In this document: piece by piece, positions 12,082 through 24,086 of the stretch
Layout: every line of letters begins with the position of its first letter
Numbering within the stretch: position 1 is the stretch's first letter
NCBI RefSeq assembly: GCF_000016525.1
Contig: NC_009515.1
Coordinates: 584,501 to 648,500 of the forward strand
From: Methanobrevibacter smithii ATCC 35061
GTDB lineage: Archaea; Methanobacteriota; Methanobacteria; Methanobacteriales; Methanobacteriaceae
Reading direction: 5' to 3'
Length of the DNA stretch: 64,000 bases
Translations under genes and position numbers: made by a program
The notes under the pieces: generated by a model
The model's input: the letters and a program-made list of their open reading frames with translations, nothing else
What the model was told of the DNA's origin: nothing
Database searches by the model: none

Positions 12082-13227
12082 TTAATCAATGGAATCAAAG
12101 GCTTTTTCAATAGCTTCTTTTTGATTCATTGCCCTGCAAGCCTCTTCAACCCTGTCAACATCTGCTTTTGTTTCAGGATATTTGGGAACTGCATGACATC
12201 CCCCGTCATCCAATTTAGAAATTTCAAAAGTTCCGATATCTTCAGCTATTCTGGTAATTTCCAATTTGTCCAGACCTATCAAAGGGCTTAAAATCGGCAT
12301 GTCAACACCATGACGGGTAGCCAATATATTAGACAATGTCTGTGAAGCTACCTGACCTACACTGCTTCCGTCTACAATAGCTGATGCTCCATATTTATGT
12401 GCTAATTTTTCAGCTATTTTATACATCCCTGACTTGCATAAAACACAGGTCATTTTTTCCGGAGCACAGTCTTTAGCCTGCTGCAAATACTCCCCATATT
12501 TTACAACTTTTTTTGTAATAGGAACTCCTTTTGCATAACTTTGAAGCTGATCAATTATTTTATCAAAGTTTTCATGAACTTTAGGTCCTGTAAATGGAGC
12601 ATTATCACAATGAAGTGCTATAACCTCGCATCCTCTTTTCATCATAAGATAAGCTGCCACCGGAGAATCAATACCGCTGGACACCAAAACAACAACCTTT
12701 CCCTGAGTTCCCAGTGGAAGGCCTCCCGGACCGTCAATTTTTTCATGATAAATAAAAGCTTCATCATCTCTTACTTCAACATAAATTTTAAGTTCAGGAT
12801 TTGTTAAATCAACAGGACATCCTACTTTTTTAACAACTACAGAACCGCAGAATGCAGCCATTTCCTGAGATGTGAAATCATGGTTTCCAACCCTTCTGCA
12901 TTTTATGGCAAATCTTGTATCTTTGCCTATGAATCCATCATCAACAAGATTATCTACATATTCACCTAATGTTTTTTCAATATCTTCATAGTTTCCATAT
13001 GTTGAAACAGCCGGAGAGTAAGATACAACACCAAATACCTTATTTAAATTTTCCAAACACTCGCCATAGTTTTTTGGAAAGATATATATTCTTCCCTGGT
13101 TTCTGTCAACTTCACAGTCAATAGCTGCTTTAATATTTTTAACCAATTTGCGCTCAAAACGTGCTCTTACTTTTGAGCTTTTTAAACCAATTTCACCATA
13201 ACGTGCTATAACTACATCATAATTCAT
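12082..13227 (-). CDS. thiI: tRNA 4-thiouridine synthetase ThiI, archaeal type
   Basis: Adenylates U8 of tRNA and replaces its oxygen with sulfur. The 381 residues hold an N-terminal ferredoxin-like/THUMP region (about 1-165) and a PP-loop domain with SSGIDSP at 183-189. There is no rhodanese domain, as usual in methanogens. Cys261 and Cys264 (CVLC) plus Cys344 (GGCHAV) match the three cysteines known to hold an Fe-S cluster in the Methanococcus maripaludis enzyme, offset by about four residues, so the same sulfide-using chemistry is likely. The ATG follows the antiporter stop codon by one base, so the two are cotranscribed. A pyrimidine-rich run on the minus strand (12062-12080) follows the stop and could terminate the transcript. 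Confidence 0.93.
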   Translation of the reverse strand: MNYDVVIARYGEIGLKSSKVRARFERKLVKNIKAAIDCEVDRNQGRIYIFPKNYGECLENLNKVFGVVSYSPAVSTYGNYEDIEKTLGEYVDNLVDDGFIGKDTRFAIKCRRVGNHDFTSQEMAAFCGSVVVKKVGCPVDLTNPELKIYVEVRDDEAFIYHEKIDGPGGLPLGTQGKVVVLVSSGIDSPVAAYLMMKRGCEVIALHCDNAPFTGPKVHENFDKIIDQLQSYAKGVPITKKVVKYGEYLQQAKDCAPEKMTCVLCKSGMYKIAEKLAHKYGASAIVDGSSVGQVASQTLSNILATRHGVDMPILSPLIGLDKLEITRIAEDIGTFEISKLDDGGCHAVPKYPETKADVDRVEEACRAMNQKEAIEKAFDSID

Positions 13228-13228
13228 A

Positions 13229-14416
13229 TTATTCCTCTTTTAATACTTTAAGGTGTCCAGCCATAAATTTAAGAGTAGATCCCTGTACCAGTACTGAAAT
13301 ACAAGTAACAACCATTACAATATCAAATATCATTTGTGCATTATAAATACCATGTACCAATGGATAAAATGCAAATACAATAGGTACTGCCCCTTTAATT
13401 CCTGCCCATGAAACAAACGCCTTTGAAGGTCTGTCTATATCAAATGGAGCCAAAGATATCAGTACTGCAATTGGCCTTGCCACAAATGTCAGTATCATTG
13501 CAATCCATATTGCCGGAATTAACATAGGTATAAGTTCCTTTATTGATGAAAATGCACCAAGTAATACAAACATCACAATCTGCATAATCCATGCAATACC
13601 TTCGAAAAAGGATAATTGAGTATATTTATATTTGATTTTACAATTACCTATTATTACTGCCGCAATATATACTGACAGGAATCCATTTCCCCCAACAACT
13701 TCAGTAGCTGCAAATGAAAGAATAGCTGCAGACAATAACAGTACCGGATACAATCCCTCAACGCTTAATTTAATCCTTGCAAGCAATTTTGAAAATCCTT
13801 TACCTAAAATTGCTCCCATTATTAAACCTAAAGCCAGTGATTTAAAGAAATTAAATATTAGAAGCAACATAGATGTCTCAGGATGAATTATTAAATAAAT
13901 CACTGATGTTACAAGTATATAAGCCATAGGATCGTTTGTAGCACTTTCTAACTCAAGCATGTGATCCAAATTATCTTTAATATGTAACTTTTGTGTTTTA
14001 AAAATTGAAAACACTGCTGCAGCATCTGTAGAAGATATAATTGAACCTATTAAAAATGAATCCAACCATCCTAACCCGAATAGTAAATGAACCAGTATTC
14101 CTACAACAATTGCAGTAATAAAAACACCGACGGTAGATAAAGAGATTCCTTCCCATGTTACTCTTTTAATGTTGGCAAGTTCAGTGTCCAAACCCCCCGA
14201 AAACATGATAATAATCAGAGCAAAAATACTTATCGATTGAATCATATTATAATTCGTTATCGATGATGATATAACCTGGTTGGTGTCTAAAATCAAACCT
14301 ACAATTAAAAAAATCAATAATGCGGGAACACCGATTTTAGCTGTGAATTTACTTAACAATACACAGACTAAAAGTAAAAATCCTATAAACAACAGTACCA
14401 AATGAACATCAAACAT
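13229..14416 (-). CDS. Na+/H+ (CPA1/NhaP-type) antiporter
   Basis: Membrane protein of about 395 residues with roughly 12 hydrophobic segments. It exchanges cations for protons and would serve pH and sodium homeostasis, which matters here because methanogenesis builds a sodium gradient. Family motifs are SSTDAAAVF (about 130) and ESATNDPMAY (about 155), the latter holding the Asn-Asp pair of electroneutral CPA1 exchangers. No cytoplasmic TrkA-C tail is present. I chose the ATG at 14414-14416; an in-frame TTG three codons earlier is the alternative. It is the upstream partner of thiI (one-base gap), though a functional link is not obvious. The exact substrate cannot be read from sequence. Confidence 0.87.
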   Translation of the reverse strand: MFDVHLVLLFIGFLLLVCVLLSKFTAKIGVPALLIFLIVGLILDTNQVISSSITNYNMIQSISIFALIIIMFSGGLDTELANIKRVTWEGISLSTVGVFITAIVVGILVHLLFGLGWLDSFLIGSIISSTDAAAVFSIFKTQKLHIKDNLDHMLELESATNDPMAYILVTSVIYLIIHPETSMLLLIFNFFKSLALGLIMGAILGKGFSKLLARIKLSVEGLYPVLLLSAAILSFAATEVVGGNGFLSVYIAAVIIGNCKIKYKYTQLSFFEGIAWIMQIVMFVLLGAFSSIKELIPMLIPAIWIAMILTFVARPIAVLISLAPFDIDRPSKAFVSWAGIKGAVPIVFAFYPLVHGIYNAQMIFDIVMVVTCISVLVQGSTLKFMAGHLKVLKEE

Positions 14417-14535
14417 AAATATCAAATTATTTCAAAAAATTTAGATTAAAATCGCCATTACTAAAAAAAATATAACAGCTAATATAAACTTTTAATTTTA
14501 ACATTTATAAGCATTATTGTTAAAGACCCTATTAT

Positions 14536-17229
<2,694 letters not shown>

Positions 17230-17375
17230 TTCAATCAATTTTAAAATCTATTTATTATAATTTACTATTTGTTTTTAATATAATAAATATATTTTTAGAA
17301 AAAGTAATCACATTAGTAAGTGCTTAAAATAAGTGTTAAGTTGAAAATAAGTTTTAATTAATAAAAATAGTAGTT

Positions 17376-17412
17376 AATAAAAAAGAAAAGAAAAAGATAG
17401 AAAAAATCTATC
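17376..17412 (-). terminator. Probable terminator after P1
   Basis: On the minus strand a GATAG/CTATC stem (17396-17400 with 17408-17412) with an A/T loop overlaps the stop codon region and is followed by a T/C-rich tract. Archaea terminate mainly on U-tracts, so the tract is the stronger evidence. Confidence 0.5.
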
Positions 17413-17713
17413 CGAATAAAGCTCCTAAACCAGCTGCTGCTGCTTCTTCAGCTTCTTCTTCCTCTTCCTCTTCTTCTTCCTCTTCTTCTACAGCTGCTTC
17501 AGCTGCTGCTGGAGCTGCTGCTGCAGGAGCTGCTGCCATAGCAGTAGTTTCCATTGCTTCATCAATGTCAACATCTTCTAAAGCTGCGATTAATGCTTTA
17601 ATTCTAGCATCATCAGCTTCAATTCCTGCTGCCTCTATAATACTTTTAACATTTTCTTCGTTAATATCTTTATCTGCACTGTGCAAAATCATTGCCGCAT
17701 ATATATATTCCAT
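17408..17713 (-). CDS. rpl12: Ribosomal stalk protein P1 (L12P)
   Basis: 101-residue acidic stalk protein that recruits translation GTPases. It has the N-terminal helical dimerisation domain (starting [16 protein letters not shown]), an Ala-rich hinge, an almost pure Glu run, and the terminal GLGALFG tail shared with P0 encoded just upstream. Last gene of the L1-P0-P1 unit, 68 bp after P0. Confidence 0.97.
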   Translation of the reverse strand: MEYIYAAMILHSADKDINEENVKSIIEAAGIEADDARIKALIAALEDVDIDEAMETTAMAAAPAAAAPAAAEAAVEEEEEEEEEEEEAEEAAAAGLGALFG

Positions 17714-17781
17714 GTTATCACCATTAGTTTTATAATCTAATTTGTAAGGTTTATAATAATAAAAAATTTTAATTAATTATT

Positions 17782-18789
17782 TTAACCGAAGAGAGCCCCT
17801 AACCCAGCTGCTGCTTCTTCTTCTGCATCTTCTTCCTCTTCTTCTTCCTCTTCTTCCTCAACAGTTTCTTCAACAACAGGAGCTGCTGCAACTGCTACGT
17901 TAGAAAGTTTTTCAGCTAATTCATCATCTAAAGCTCCTTCAGTACCTGATACTTCGGATGCTAAAGCTAACATTTTAGCTTGTGCGAGACCAATTATTGG
18001 CTCTGAGGTTTCAGAAGTCATTATTGCTGCATCAACACCAACATTGATTGCTCTGGTATAAGCAAGAGTAATGATTGTGGAAATAGTTTCCTCTGTAGGA
18101 ATAGCTGCATTAACAGACAAGTTGAATGCATTTCTGAATGCATTTTGAACATCTGCTAAAGTTTGTTCTTCGTCGATTGCGAGTACTTCAGAAGTATAAA
18201 TTGCTTCTTCTTCGTATACTGCTCTTAAATCGATCCCAACTTCCATAGGATTAATATCCATTCTTGATAAAGTACTTGCAACAGCAGCAGATACTTCTTC
18301 ACCTGCTTCTACAAGAACGGTTTCTTTAGAAACAACAATTTTACCTTTATCAATTTTAGCTGGAATTCCAACTTGTTGTAATTCACCGAGGAATGGACCT
18401 GGTTCAAAACCTGTGTCTCCTTCAGGTATAACAATATCATCAGTAGCAATAGCACCTGGTTTAGCAGGAGCTGAAGTTTTACTGTCTTCTAATATTTTAT
18501 ACAATTTGAAAGGATTCATTTCAGTTGCAATAACTGCAACTTGACCTTCCATATGCTCTGATAAATCAACAATGTTGTTTTTACTAGCATTACAATCTTC
18601 GAGAGCTAAATCAATAAGATTCTTTTTTGACATTCTGATGACAGCTTTGTTATGAAGAGATTTCCTCATTTCTTGAAGCTGTTTTGCAGGAATGTTTAAT
18701 AAATCTACAATCCCGATAACATCATATTTATCAATTAAAGATTTAAGCTCATTAACTTCTTCTTTTTTCCATTCAGCAACATGAGCCAT
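17782..18789 (-). CDS. rplP0: Ribosomal stalk protein P0 (uL10)
   Basis: 335-residue uL10 that anchors P1 dimers to the large subunit beside L11. The N-terminal rRNA-binding domain begins [12 protein letters not shown]; the eukaryote/archaea-specific insertion and P1-binding helices follow, then an acidic run and the GLGALFG tail identical to that of P1. The ATG overlaps the L1 stop by one base (TAATG), so the two are translationally coupled. Confidence 0.97.
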   Translation of the reverse strand: MAHVAEWKKEEVNELKSLIDKYDVIGIVDLLNIPAKQLQEMRKSLHNKAVIRMSKKNLIDLALEDCNASKNNIVDLSEHMEGQVAVIATEMNPFKLYKILEDSKTSAPAKPGAIATDDIVIPEGDTGFEPGPFLGELQQVGIPAKIDKGKIVVSKETVLVEAGEEVSAAVASTLSRMDINPMEVGIDLRAVYEEEAIYTSEVLAIDEEQTLADVQNAFRNAFNLSVNAAIPTEETISTIITLAYTRAINVGVDAAIMTSETSEPIIGLAQAKMLALASEVSGTEGALDDELAEKLSNVAVAAAPVVEETVEEEEEEEEEEDAEEEAAAGLGALFG

Positions 18790-19427
18790 TAGATCACCCT
18801 CACTATTGGACCCATAGTTGTTTTAATAAACATGGATTTAATTTGATTTCTTCCTTTATCTAAATGGCGGTCTAAGACTGTAAGAACAGTTTCAATATTT
18901 TCAGCTAAATCTTCATCTGACATATCTTGGCTTCCAACAATAATCTGAATAGCAGGTTGTTGTTTGATACCAACTTTAACTGTGCTTTGTAATCTTTCTA
19001 AAAGTGGATCTAATTTGATACTAGCTGGCACTGGTTTTGGCATTTTATTACGAGGACCAAGAATTGGACCTAAAAATCTACCAACAAGTGGCATCATATC
19101 AGCTTGAGCTATAAAGAAATCAACAGAGTTTGCTGCTTTTTTAGCTGCTTTTCTGTCTTTTCCTAACTCTTCTAAATCCGCTTTATTAATCACAAGAGCG
19201 ACACCAGCATCTTTAGCTTGAACAATAAGTTCCCCATCAGCTATGACTCCGATTTTAACTTCTTTGCCACGGCCGTTAGGAAGAGTAACTTCCTCATTAA
19301 ACCTATTTTCTGGTTTTTTGACATCTAAGTCGCGAATATTAACAATCATATCCACAGACTGTGTGAAGTTTCTCGGCTTTGATTGTTCTTTTGCCTCCTT
19401 CACCGCTTCTAATACTTCTTGTGTCAT
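18789..19427 (-). CDS. rpl1: Ribosomal protein L1 (uL1)
   Basis: 212-residue L1 with the family landmarks [28 protein letters not shown] and the C-terminal [10 protein letters not shown] chose the ATG at 19425-19427 because GGGGGAT sits just before it; an ATG ten codons upstream (19457) is preceded by no such site. In methanogens L1 is known to autoregulate the L1-L10-L12 mRNA. The leader here, about 130 nt from a likely start site, contains a strong inverted repeat annotated separately. L1, P0 and P1 form one unit separate from the L11 gene. Confidence 0.95.
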   Translation of the reverse strand: MTQEVLEAVKEAKEQSKPRNFTQSVDMIVNIRDLDVKKPENRFNEEVTLPNGRGKEVKIGVIADGELIVQAKDAGVALVINKADLEELGKDRKAAKKAANSVDFFIAQADMMPLVGRFLGPILGPRNKMPKPVPASIKLDPLLERLQSTVKVGIKQQPAIQIIVGSQDMSDEDLAENIETVLTVLDRHLDKGRNQIKSMFIKTTMGPIVRVI

Positions 19428-19532
19428 ATTATCCCCCATGAACAAATAAGTGTTCATTGGATTATTTTTTTAAATTTGGTTTCATGAGTAATCGATTAAA
19501 GAAAAAATTCTTCTTCGATTGCATGAATTAAA

Positions 19533-19575
19533 CAGTATATCAATTATAATCGCAATTATAACATCATATACACTG
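19533..19575. promoter_or_regulatory. Interrupted palindrome at the predicted L1 transcription start
   Basis: On the minus strand a 43-nt inverted repeat: CAG with CTG, TATAT with ATATA, then a perfect TTATAAT-TGCG-ATTATAA core, with small bulges. It follows the L11 gene and overlaps the start site predicted from the TATA box at 19575-19584. It could be an operator, an RNA hairpin at the 5' end of the L1 transcript, or the terminator of the L11 unit. Confidence 0.5.
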
Positions 19576-19584
19576 TTTTATAAG
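19575..19584 (-). promoter_or_regulatory. Candidate TATA box of the L1-P0-P1 unit
   Basis: Reads CTTATAAAAC on the minus strand in the 186-bp gap between L11 and the chosen L1 start. Initiation about 25 bases downstream would be near 19555, giving a leader of about 130 nt. Confidence 0.5.
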
Positions 19585-19613
19585 TTTGAATTTTAAATTT
19601 GAATAGATAATGT

Positions 19614-20096
19614 TTATTCAACTAAAACATCATCGTATTTTCCAGCATCAACATCTTTTTGTGCTTCTCTTGGGTCTTTACCATCAACAGAAAGTCCCAT
19701 ACTTACACAGGTTCCCATTACCTCTTTGACACCTGCTTTGTAATCATTAGCTAATAATGAATCAAATTTCATCCTAGCTATTTTTAAAGCTTTGTCAATA
19801 GGTAAATCAGCTACAATATCTGCACCTGGCTCATGAGAAGCTTTTTCAATGCCGAGTTCTTCCATAATGAGAGAAGTAGTTGGAGGAGTACCAATTTCAA
19901 TTTCAAATTCTTTAGTATCTCTATCAATGCTAACTTTAACAGGTACTTTCATTCCTGCAAAGTCTGCACTTTTATTATTAATTTCTTCAACTACTTGCAT
20001 CATGTTAATACCGAAAGGTCCTAATGCTGGACCTAATGGAGGTCCAGGAGTTGCGCTTCCGCCTTCGATAAGAATTTCAACTGTATCTTTAGCCAT
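19614..20096 (-). CDS. rpl11: Ribosomal protein L11 (uL11)
   Basis: 160-residue L11 of the GTPase-associated centre. It has the N-terminal proline switch region ([20 protein letters not shown]) and the C-terminal rRNA-binding domain with the [17 protein letters not shown] segment. The ATG overlaps the Spt5 stop codon (TGATG), implying translational coupling. Confidence 0.97.
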
Positions 20097-20566
20097 CAGT
20101 CAGCCTCCTTTTGAATAATTCTAATTTGATCAGCTTTTACAGTAACCGGAATAGGTACTGCTGCTTCTATTAACTCTAGAACTACTTCTTCACGTGATTC
20201 ATCAATACGAACCACTTTTGCTCTTTCTCCTTTAAACGGACCAGAAATAAGTTCAACAACACTTCCTTTTTGGATAGAGGAAATGATAGGTTCAGGTTTC
20301 AAGAATCTTTTAGCTTCTTCAAAAGTAATTCCATGTTTACCTTCTACAACACCTCTTAAATGAGGCACTTTAAGATCCGGATTCCTTAAATCTATTTTTG
20401 TTGAAGATTCTACTAATATATATCCTTTTAAAGATTCTGGGACAAGAATTGCAGAAATACCTATGCCTTCAACACTGATAGCTTTATGAGCTAAAAGTCT
20501 AGCAACATTTCTTTCCTGACCTGCAGAGGTTTTAAGAGCATATATGGAACTATTAGCATCTTCCAT
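20096..20566 (-). CDS. spt5: Transcription elongation factor Spt5 (NusG)
   Basis: 156-residue archaeal Spt5: an N-terminal NGN domain that sits on the RNA polymerase clamp ([17 protein letters not shown]) and a C-terminal KOW domain ([19 protein letters not shown]). It increases processivity and links transcription to the ribosome. Gene order secE-spt5-L11 is conserved from bacteria to archaea. Confidence 0.95.
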
Positions 20567-20699
20567 GAAAAAATCACCTATTTTTAAGTTAATAAAATCA
20601 TATAGTTAAGTTAAAAGTTATTATAAAAACATAATTAAACAAGAAACGAATCATGAAATAATTAGATTCTTATAATATCTATATCTATATTGATAATAG

Positions 20700-20709
20700 T
20701 ATTTAAAGT
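20700..20709 (-). promoter_or_regulatory. Candidate TATA box upstream of spt5
   Basis: In the 233-bp gap between secE and spt5 the minus strand reads CTTTAAATAC preceded by an A-rich element. It would start transcription near 20680, giving spt5-L11 a promoter separate from secE with a leader of about 115 nt. No other structure in the gap stands out. Confidence 0.35.
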
Positions 20710-20799
20710 TTTCAAAAAATTAAATTTTGAAATAAAATTAACATTACAAATTAAATTTTATTATAATTTCCTGAGATTAAATTTGTAAAACTGAATTAA

Positions 20800-20979
20800 T
20801 TATAATCCTATTAATTCACCGATTAATACAATTATAAACCCAACAACACCAATAATAGCAATTCCAATTGCTACAATTTTTGAAAATTCCAAATATTCCT
20901 GTTTGTCCGGTTTTCTTGATACTTTCAATACCCTTTTACAATCTTTAATAGTTTTATCAAAACGTTCTTGAACATTCAT
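20800..20979 (-). CDS. secE: Preprotein translocase subunit SecE (Sec61 gamma)
   Basis: A 59-codon gene read directly from the sequence: ATG at 20977-20979, TAA at 20800-20802. The protein begins MNVQERFDKTIKDCKRVLKV, continues with the amphipathic SRKPDKQEYLEFSK segment that binds the cytosolic face of SecY, and ends in one transmembrane helix (about residues 35-56). This is exactly the architecture and length of archaeal SecE, and its place directly upstream of spt5 is the conserved one. Easy to miss because of its size. A GGGTAT-like sequence precedes the ATG. Confidence 0.93.
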   Translation of the reverse strand: MNVQERFDKTIKDCKRVLKVSRKPDKQEYLEFSKIVAIGIAIIGVVGFIIVLIGELIGL

Positions 20980-21116
20980 ATAAATACCCTTTAATAAAAA
21001 ACTACAGAATTTAATCCCATAGTAGTGAATTATAATAAAATAATAGTAATGAAATAATTTTTAATTTTATTTATTAATAAAGTTTTCTATGAAAATAAAA
21101 AAAAAGAAAAATGGAA

Positions 21117-22250
21117 TTAGAATATTCCATCAATGAAATCATCTAATTGATCTTCATTAGAAGTAGTTTCTTGAGAATCTTCAAAATCATCATCAGTTAT
21201 AGAATTACTGTCTTTAGATTCAGAAATACCTGAAACAACAATAGTTGTTCTAATAGTATTCTCCAAGCTTTCATCAATTTGAGCACCCCAAATAATGTTA
21301 GCTTCAGGATCTAATTTATCAGCAACAACTTGCACGATTTTTTCTGATTCATGTAAAGTCATGTCAGAACTACCTGCAATATTAATTAAAGCACCAGTAG
21401 CATTGGAAATATCAATATCTAATAATGGGCTGCTTAATGCTTCATGGACAGATTCTAATGCCCTGTCGCCAGAATCAGATTCTCCCATACCAATCATAGC
21501 CATACCGGAACTGCCCATAATACTTTTAATATCAGCAAAGTCCAAACTTACAAGACCACTTTTAGTAATCAGTTCAGTAATACCTTTAACTGCCCTACCT
21601 AAGATTTCATCAGAAACCATGAATGCTTTGTTTAAAGGAAGGTTTGGTGCTACTTCCAATAATTTATCATTTGGAATAATAATTACAGTATCAGCTGCTG
21701 ATTTAAGTTTTTCCAAACCATTTTCTGCATTTTCCCTTCTTCTAATACCTTCAGCTGAGAAAGGCATAGTAGCTACAGCAACAGTTAATGCACCTGCTTT
21801 TTTAGCTAATTTAGCAATGATTGGTGCTGAACCAGTACCTGTTCCTCCACCAAGTCCGCAGGTTACAAATACCATGTCTGCACCTTCAAGTTCATCTCTA
21901 AGTTCATCTTCTGTTTCTTCAGCACATTCTTCACCAACAGAAGGATCTCCACCAGCACCTAATCCGCCGCATGTTTGTTTTCCTAAGAGGATTTTTTTAC
22001 TAGACTGGCTATAAAATAAATCTTGAGCATCAGTGTTTACAGTAATTGTTGTAGCTCCTTCGATTCCTATTTCATTTAACCTAGAAATAGTATTATTACC
22101 TGCTCCCCCAGCACCAACAACAAAAATATTAGTTTTATTTTGTTTAAATAATTTTATTAAATCATTATCAATATCTGAGGAAATTTTTTTAGGTGCTTTC
22201 TCTTCCATTCTTTCTTCGGATTCTTTGATTGCATCATCTATAAATTTCAC
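21117..22250 (-). CDS. ftsZ: Cell division protein FtsZ
   Basis: 377-residue tubulin-like GTPase that forms the division ring. After a roughly 38-residue N-terminal extension come GAGGAGNN (about 46), the tubulin signature GGGTGTG (about 133), and the T7-loop region (PNDKLLEV, then [10 protein letters not shown]). The C-terminus ends in an acidic, Ser/Asp-rich tail. The start is a GTG (22248-22250) preceded by GGGGTTAAC; no closer ATG fits the family. Archaea often carry two FtsZ paralogs; which one this is cannot be decided here. A U-rich tract follows the stop on the minus strand. It stands upstream of secE with a 137-bp gap. Confidence 0.95.
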   Translation of the reverse strand: MKFIDDAIKESEERMEEKAPKKISSDIDNDLIKLFKQNKTNIFVVGAGGAGNNTISRLNEIGIEGATTITVNTDAQDLFYSQSSKKILLGKQTCGGLGAGGDPSVGEECAEETEDELRDELEGADMVFVTCGLGGGTGTGSAPIIAKLAKKAGALTVAVATMPFSAEGIRRRENAENGLEKLKSAADTVIIIPNDKLLEVAPNLPLNKAFMVSDEILGRAVKGITELITKSGLVSLDFADIKSIMGSSGMAMIGMGESDSGDRALESVHEALSSPLLDIDISNATGALINIAGSSDMTLHESEKIVQVVADKLDPEANIIWGAQIDESLENTIRTTIVVSGISESKDSNSITDDDFEDSQETTSNEDQLDDFIDGIF

Positions 22251-23072
22251 GAGTTAACCCCACATACTCTTTAAATATGTTAACTATTTTTGTAACAACT
22301 AATATTTAAATGCCACTACTTTTTAAATTTTAATTAAAAAAAATTAAAATAAATCCATTTGACCTATTATTCAGCCATGAAATGGTGTATAATTATCTAA
22401 ATATTTTAAAAATAACTAAAATGCATATTAAAATTAAAATAAAATTATAAAAAAGAAATAAACAATATTTTAGCATGATAAAAATATTAAAAAGACAGTA
22501 ATACCAATTAAATTCAAATATATCACTTATAAATATCCAATATATCTTTTTTTAATTGCTCAATTTATAATTAATCAAAATACCACTCAATACAACATAA
22601 AATAAAATATTAACATTAATAATCAACTTTTTTAATATTAATCATGATTAAATATTAACTTATTAAAAACAGTTAAGTTATACCTCCTATTTTTGAAAAA
22701 AAGGCAAAACAAATCTATTTTACGTCAAAAAATTGAAAAAAAATAAAATTATTAAAAAATAAAAATAAATAAAAAAATTAAATAAAAATAAAAAGTTAAT
22801 TAAAAAATAAAAATAAATATTGAATAAAATACAATAGTTTTATATATATCTAAACAGTATACTATTAAATAATCTCAAAGAAATATTGAAAATAAATTAA
22901 TTAAAAAGAATATTTAATGAATATTATTTAATAAAATTAAAATATTTTTATATAATTACAATAATGTTCAAATTTTTATTGTGACATTATTAAAGAAAAC
23001 TGTAGTTTTATTAAATAATATTTGATAATTCATGTATCTTCGAGATTGCAAAAACAAACAAAGGTAATTTAA
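22251..23072. other. 822-bp AT-rich intergenic region between ftsZ and mtrH
   Basis: No convincing ORF or structured RNA. The ftsZ side carries its Shine-Dalgarno and a TTTAAATATT candidate TATA near 22297-22306 (minus). The middle (about 22733-22825) is a low-complexity A/T stretch of AAATAAAAA-like units. On the mtrH side TTTTATATATATC at about 22849-22861 and TTTTTATATAA at about 22945-22955 are candidate TATA boxes, which would give mtrH leaders of about 190 or 100 nt. Small inverted repeat AAACTGTAGTTT near 22998-23009. Confidence 0.6.
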
Positions 23073-24014
23073 ATGTTTAAATTTGATAAAGAACAAACCG
23101 TATTTGATTTTGGTGGAGTAAAAATGGGTGGACAGCCAGGAGAATATCCTACAGTTTTGTGTGGTACTATCTTTTACGGCGGACACAACATCGTTAATGA
23201 TGAATTAACCGGAGATTTCGACAAAGAAAAAGCAGACAAACTCCTTACTGACATGATTGAAATGTCTGATGTAACAGGGAATCCTTGTATTGCTCAAGTT
23301 TTCGGACAAACTGAAGAAGCTATTGTAAAATATCTTGAATTTGTTGGAGACAACTATGAACTTCCATTTCTTATAGACTCCACTTCCGGAGATGCTAGAG
23401 TAGCCGGTGCAAGATATGCTGATGAAGTCGGTTTAACTCAAAGAGCTATCTACAATTCAATCAACATGTCTGCAGAAAAATCCGAACTTGAAGCACTTAA
23501 AGAAACTGACATTGACTCTTCCATTATCTTAGGATTCAATCCAATGAACAGTACTGTTCAGGGAAAAATAGCTATGTGGGAAGACGGAGACGACGGATCT
23601 TACGAAAAAGGTTTACTTGAAGTAGCTGAAGACTGCGGAATTACCAAATTTATGATGGATACTGCTGTAACTCCATTAGGACAGGGTGCAGGTATTGCAG
23701 GCAGTGCCACTTTTGCAGAAAAATCCAAATGGGGATATCCTGTAGGATCAGGTATTCACAACATCCCGTCTGCTTGGGACTGGTTAAGAGATTACAAAAA
23801 CGAAAGCGGAAACAAAACCGCATTTACTGTTTGTGATATCGGTGCAAACATTCTTCAGGTAATGGTCGGAGGAGACTTTGTTTTATTTGGACCTATCGAT
23901 AATGCAACAATCTGTTTCCCAGCTATTGCACAAACTGATATGTTTATCGCAGAAGCAGCTGCAGAACTTGATACTGAATCTATCGAATCACACCCAATAA
24001 ATAATCTATTATAA
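23073..24014 (+). CDS. mtrH: Tetrahydromethanopterin S-methyltransferase subunit H
   Basis: 313 residues, full length for MtrH, the subunit that moves the methyl group from methyl-H4MPT to the corrinoid of MtrA in the sodium-pumping Mtr complex. The sequence opens FKFDKEQTVFDFGGVKMGGQ and keeps the GEYPTVLCGTIFYGGH, IDSTSGDARVAGARYADEVG and GSGIHNIPSAWDW segments of the TIM-barrel methyltransferase family. GGTAAT lies before the ATG. Codons lean to GGC, AAC, ATC and TTC more than neighbouring genes, as expected for a highly expressed enzyme. None of mtrE-D-C-B-A-F-G is adjacent, so this is a solitary copy: either the sole gene displaced from its operon or an additional MtrH working with another corrinoid protein. 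Confidence 0.92.
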   Translation: MFKFDKEQTVFDFGGVKMGGQPGEYPTVLCGTIFYGGHNIVNDELTGDFDKEKADKLLTDMIEMSDVTGNPCIAQVFGQTEEAIVKYLEFVGDNYELPFLIDSTSGDARVAGARYADEVGLTQRAIYNSINMSAEKSELEALKETDIDSSIILGFNPMNSTVQGKIAMWEDGDDGSYEKGLLEVAEDCGITKFMMDTAVTPLGQGAGIAGSATFAEKSKWGYPVGSGIHNIPSAWDWLRDYKNESGNKTAFTVCDIGANILQVMVGGDFVLFGPIDNATICFPAIAQTDMFIAEAAAELDTESIESHPINNLL

Positions 24015-24086
24015 AATTACTTATTTCACATATTCCATTTAACCATTAACCATCATCATATTAAAAAAATAAAAAATAAAAAGAAG

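Noticed and set aside
17460-17500. Repetitive CTTCTTCTTC tract resembling a microsatellite
   Set aside because: It is the Glu-codon run of the acidic hinge of P1 (and again of P0), a normal feature of stalk proteins.
21295-22014. 239-codon open frame antisense to ftsZ
   Set aside because: Pure antisense shadow of a highly conserved gene; no start signal or recognisable protein.
22733-22825. AAATAAAAA-like units that look like a short tandem repeat or origin AT-box
   Set aside because: Units are irregular, no origin recognition box or dyad accompanies them, and the initiator gene in this window is 40 kb away.
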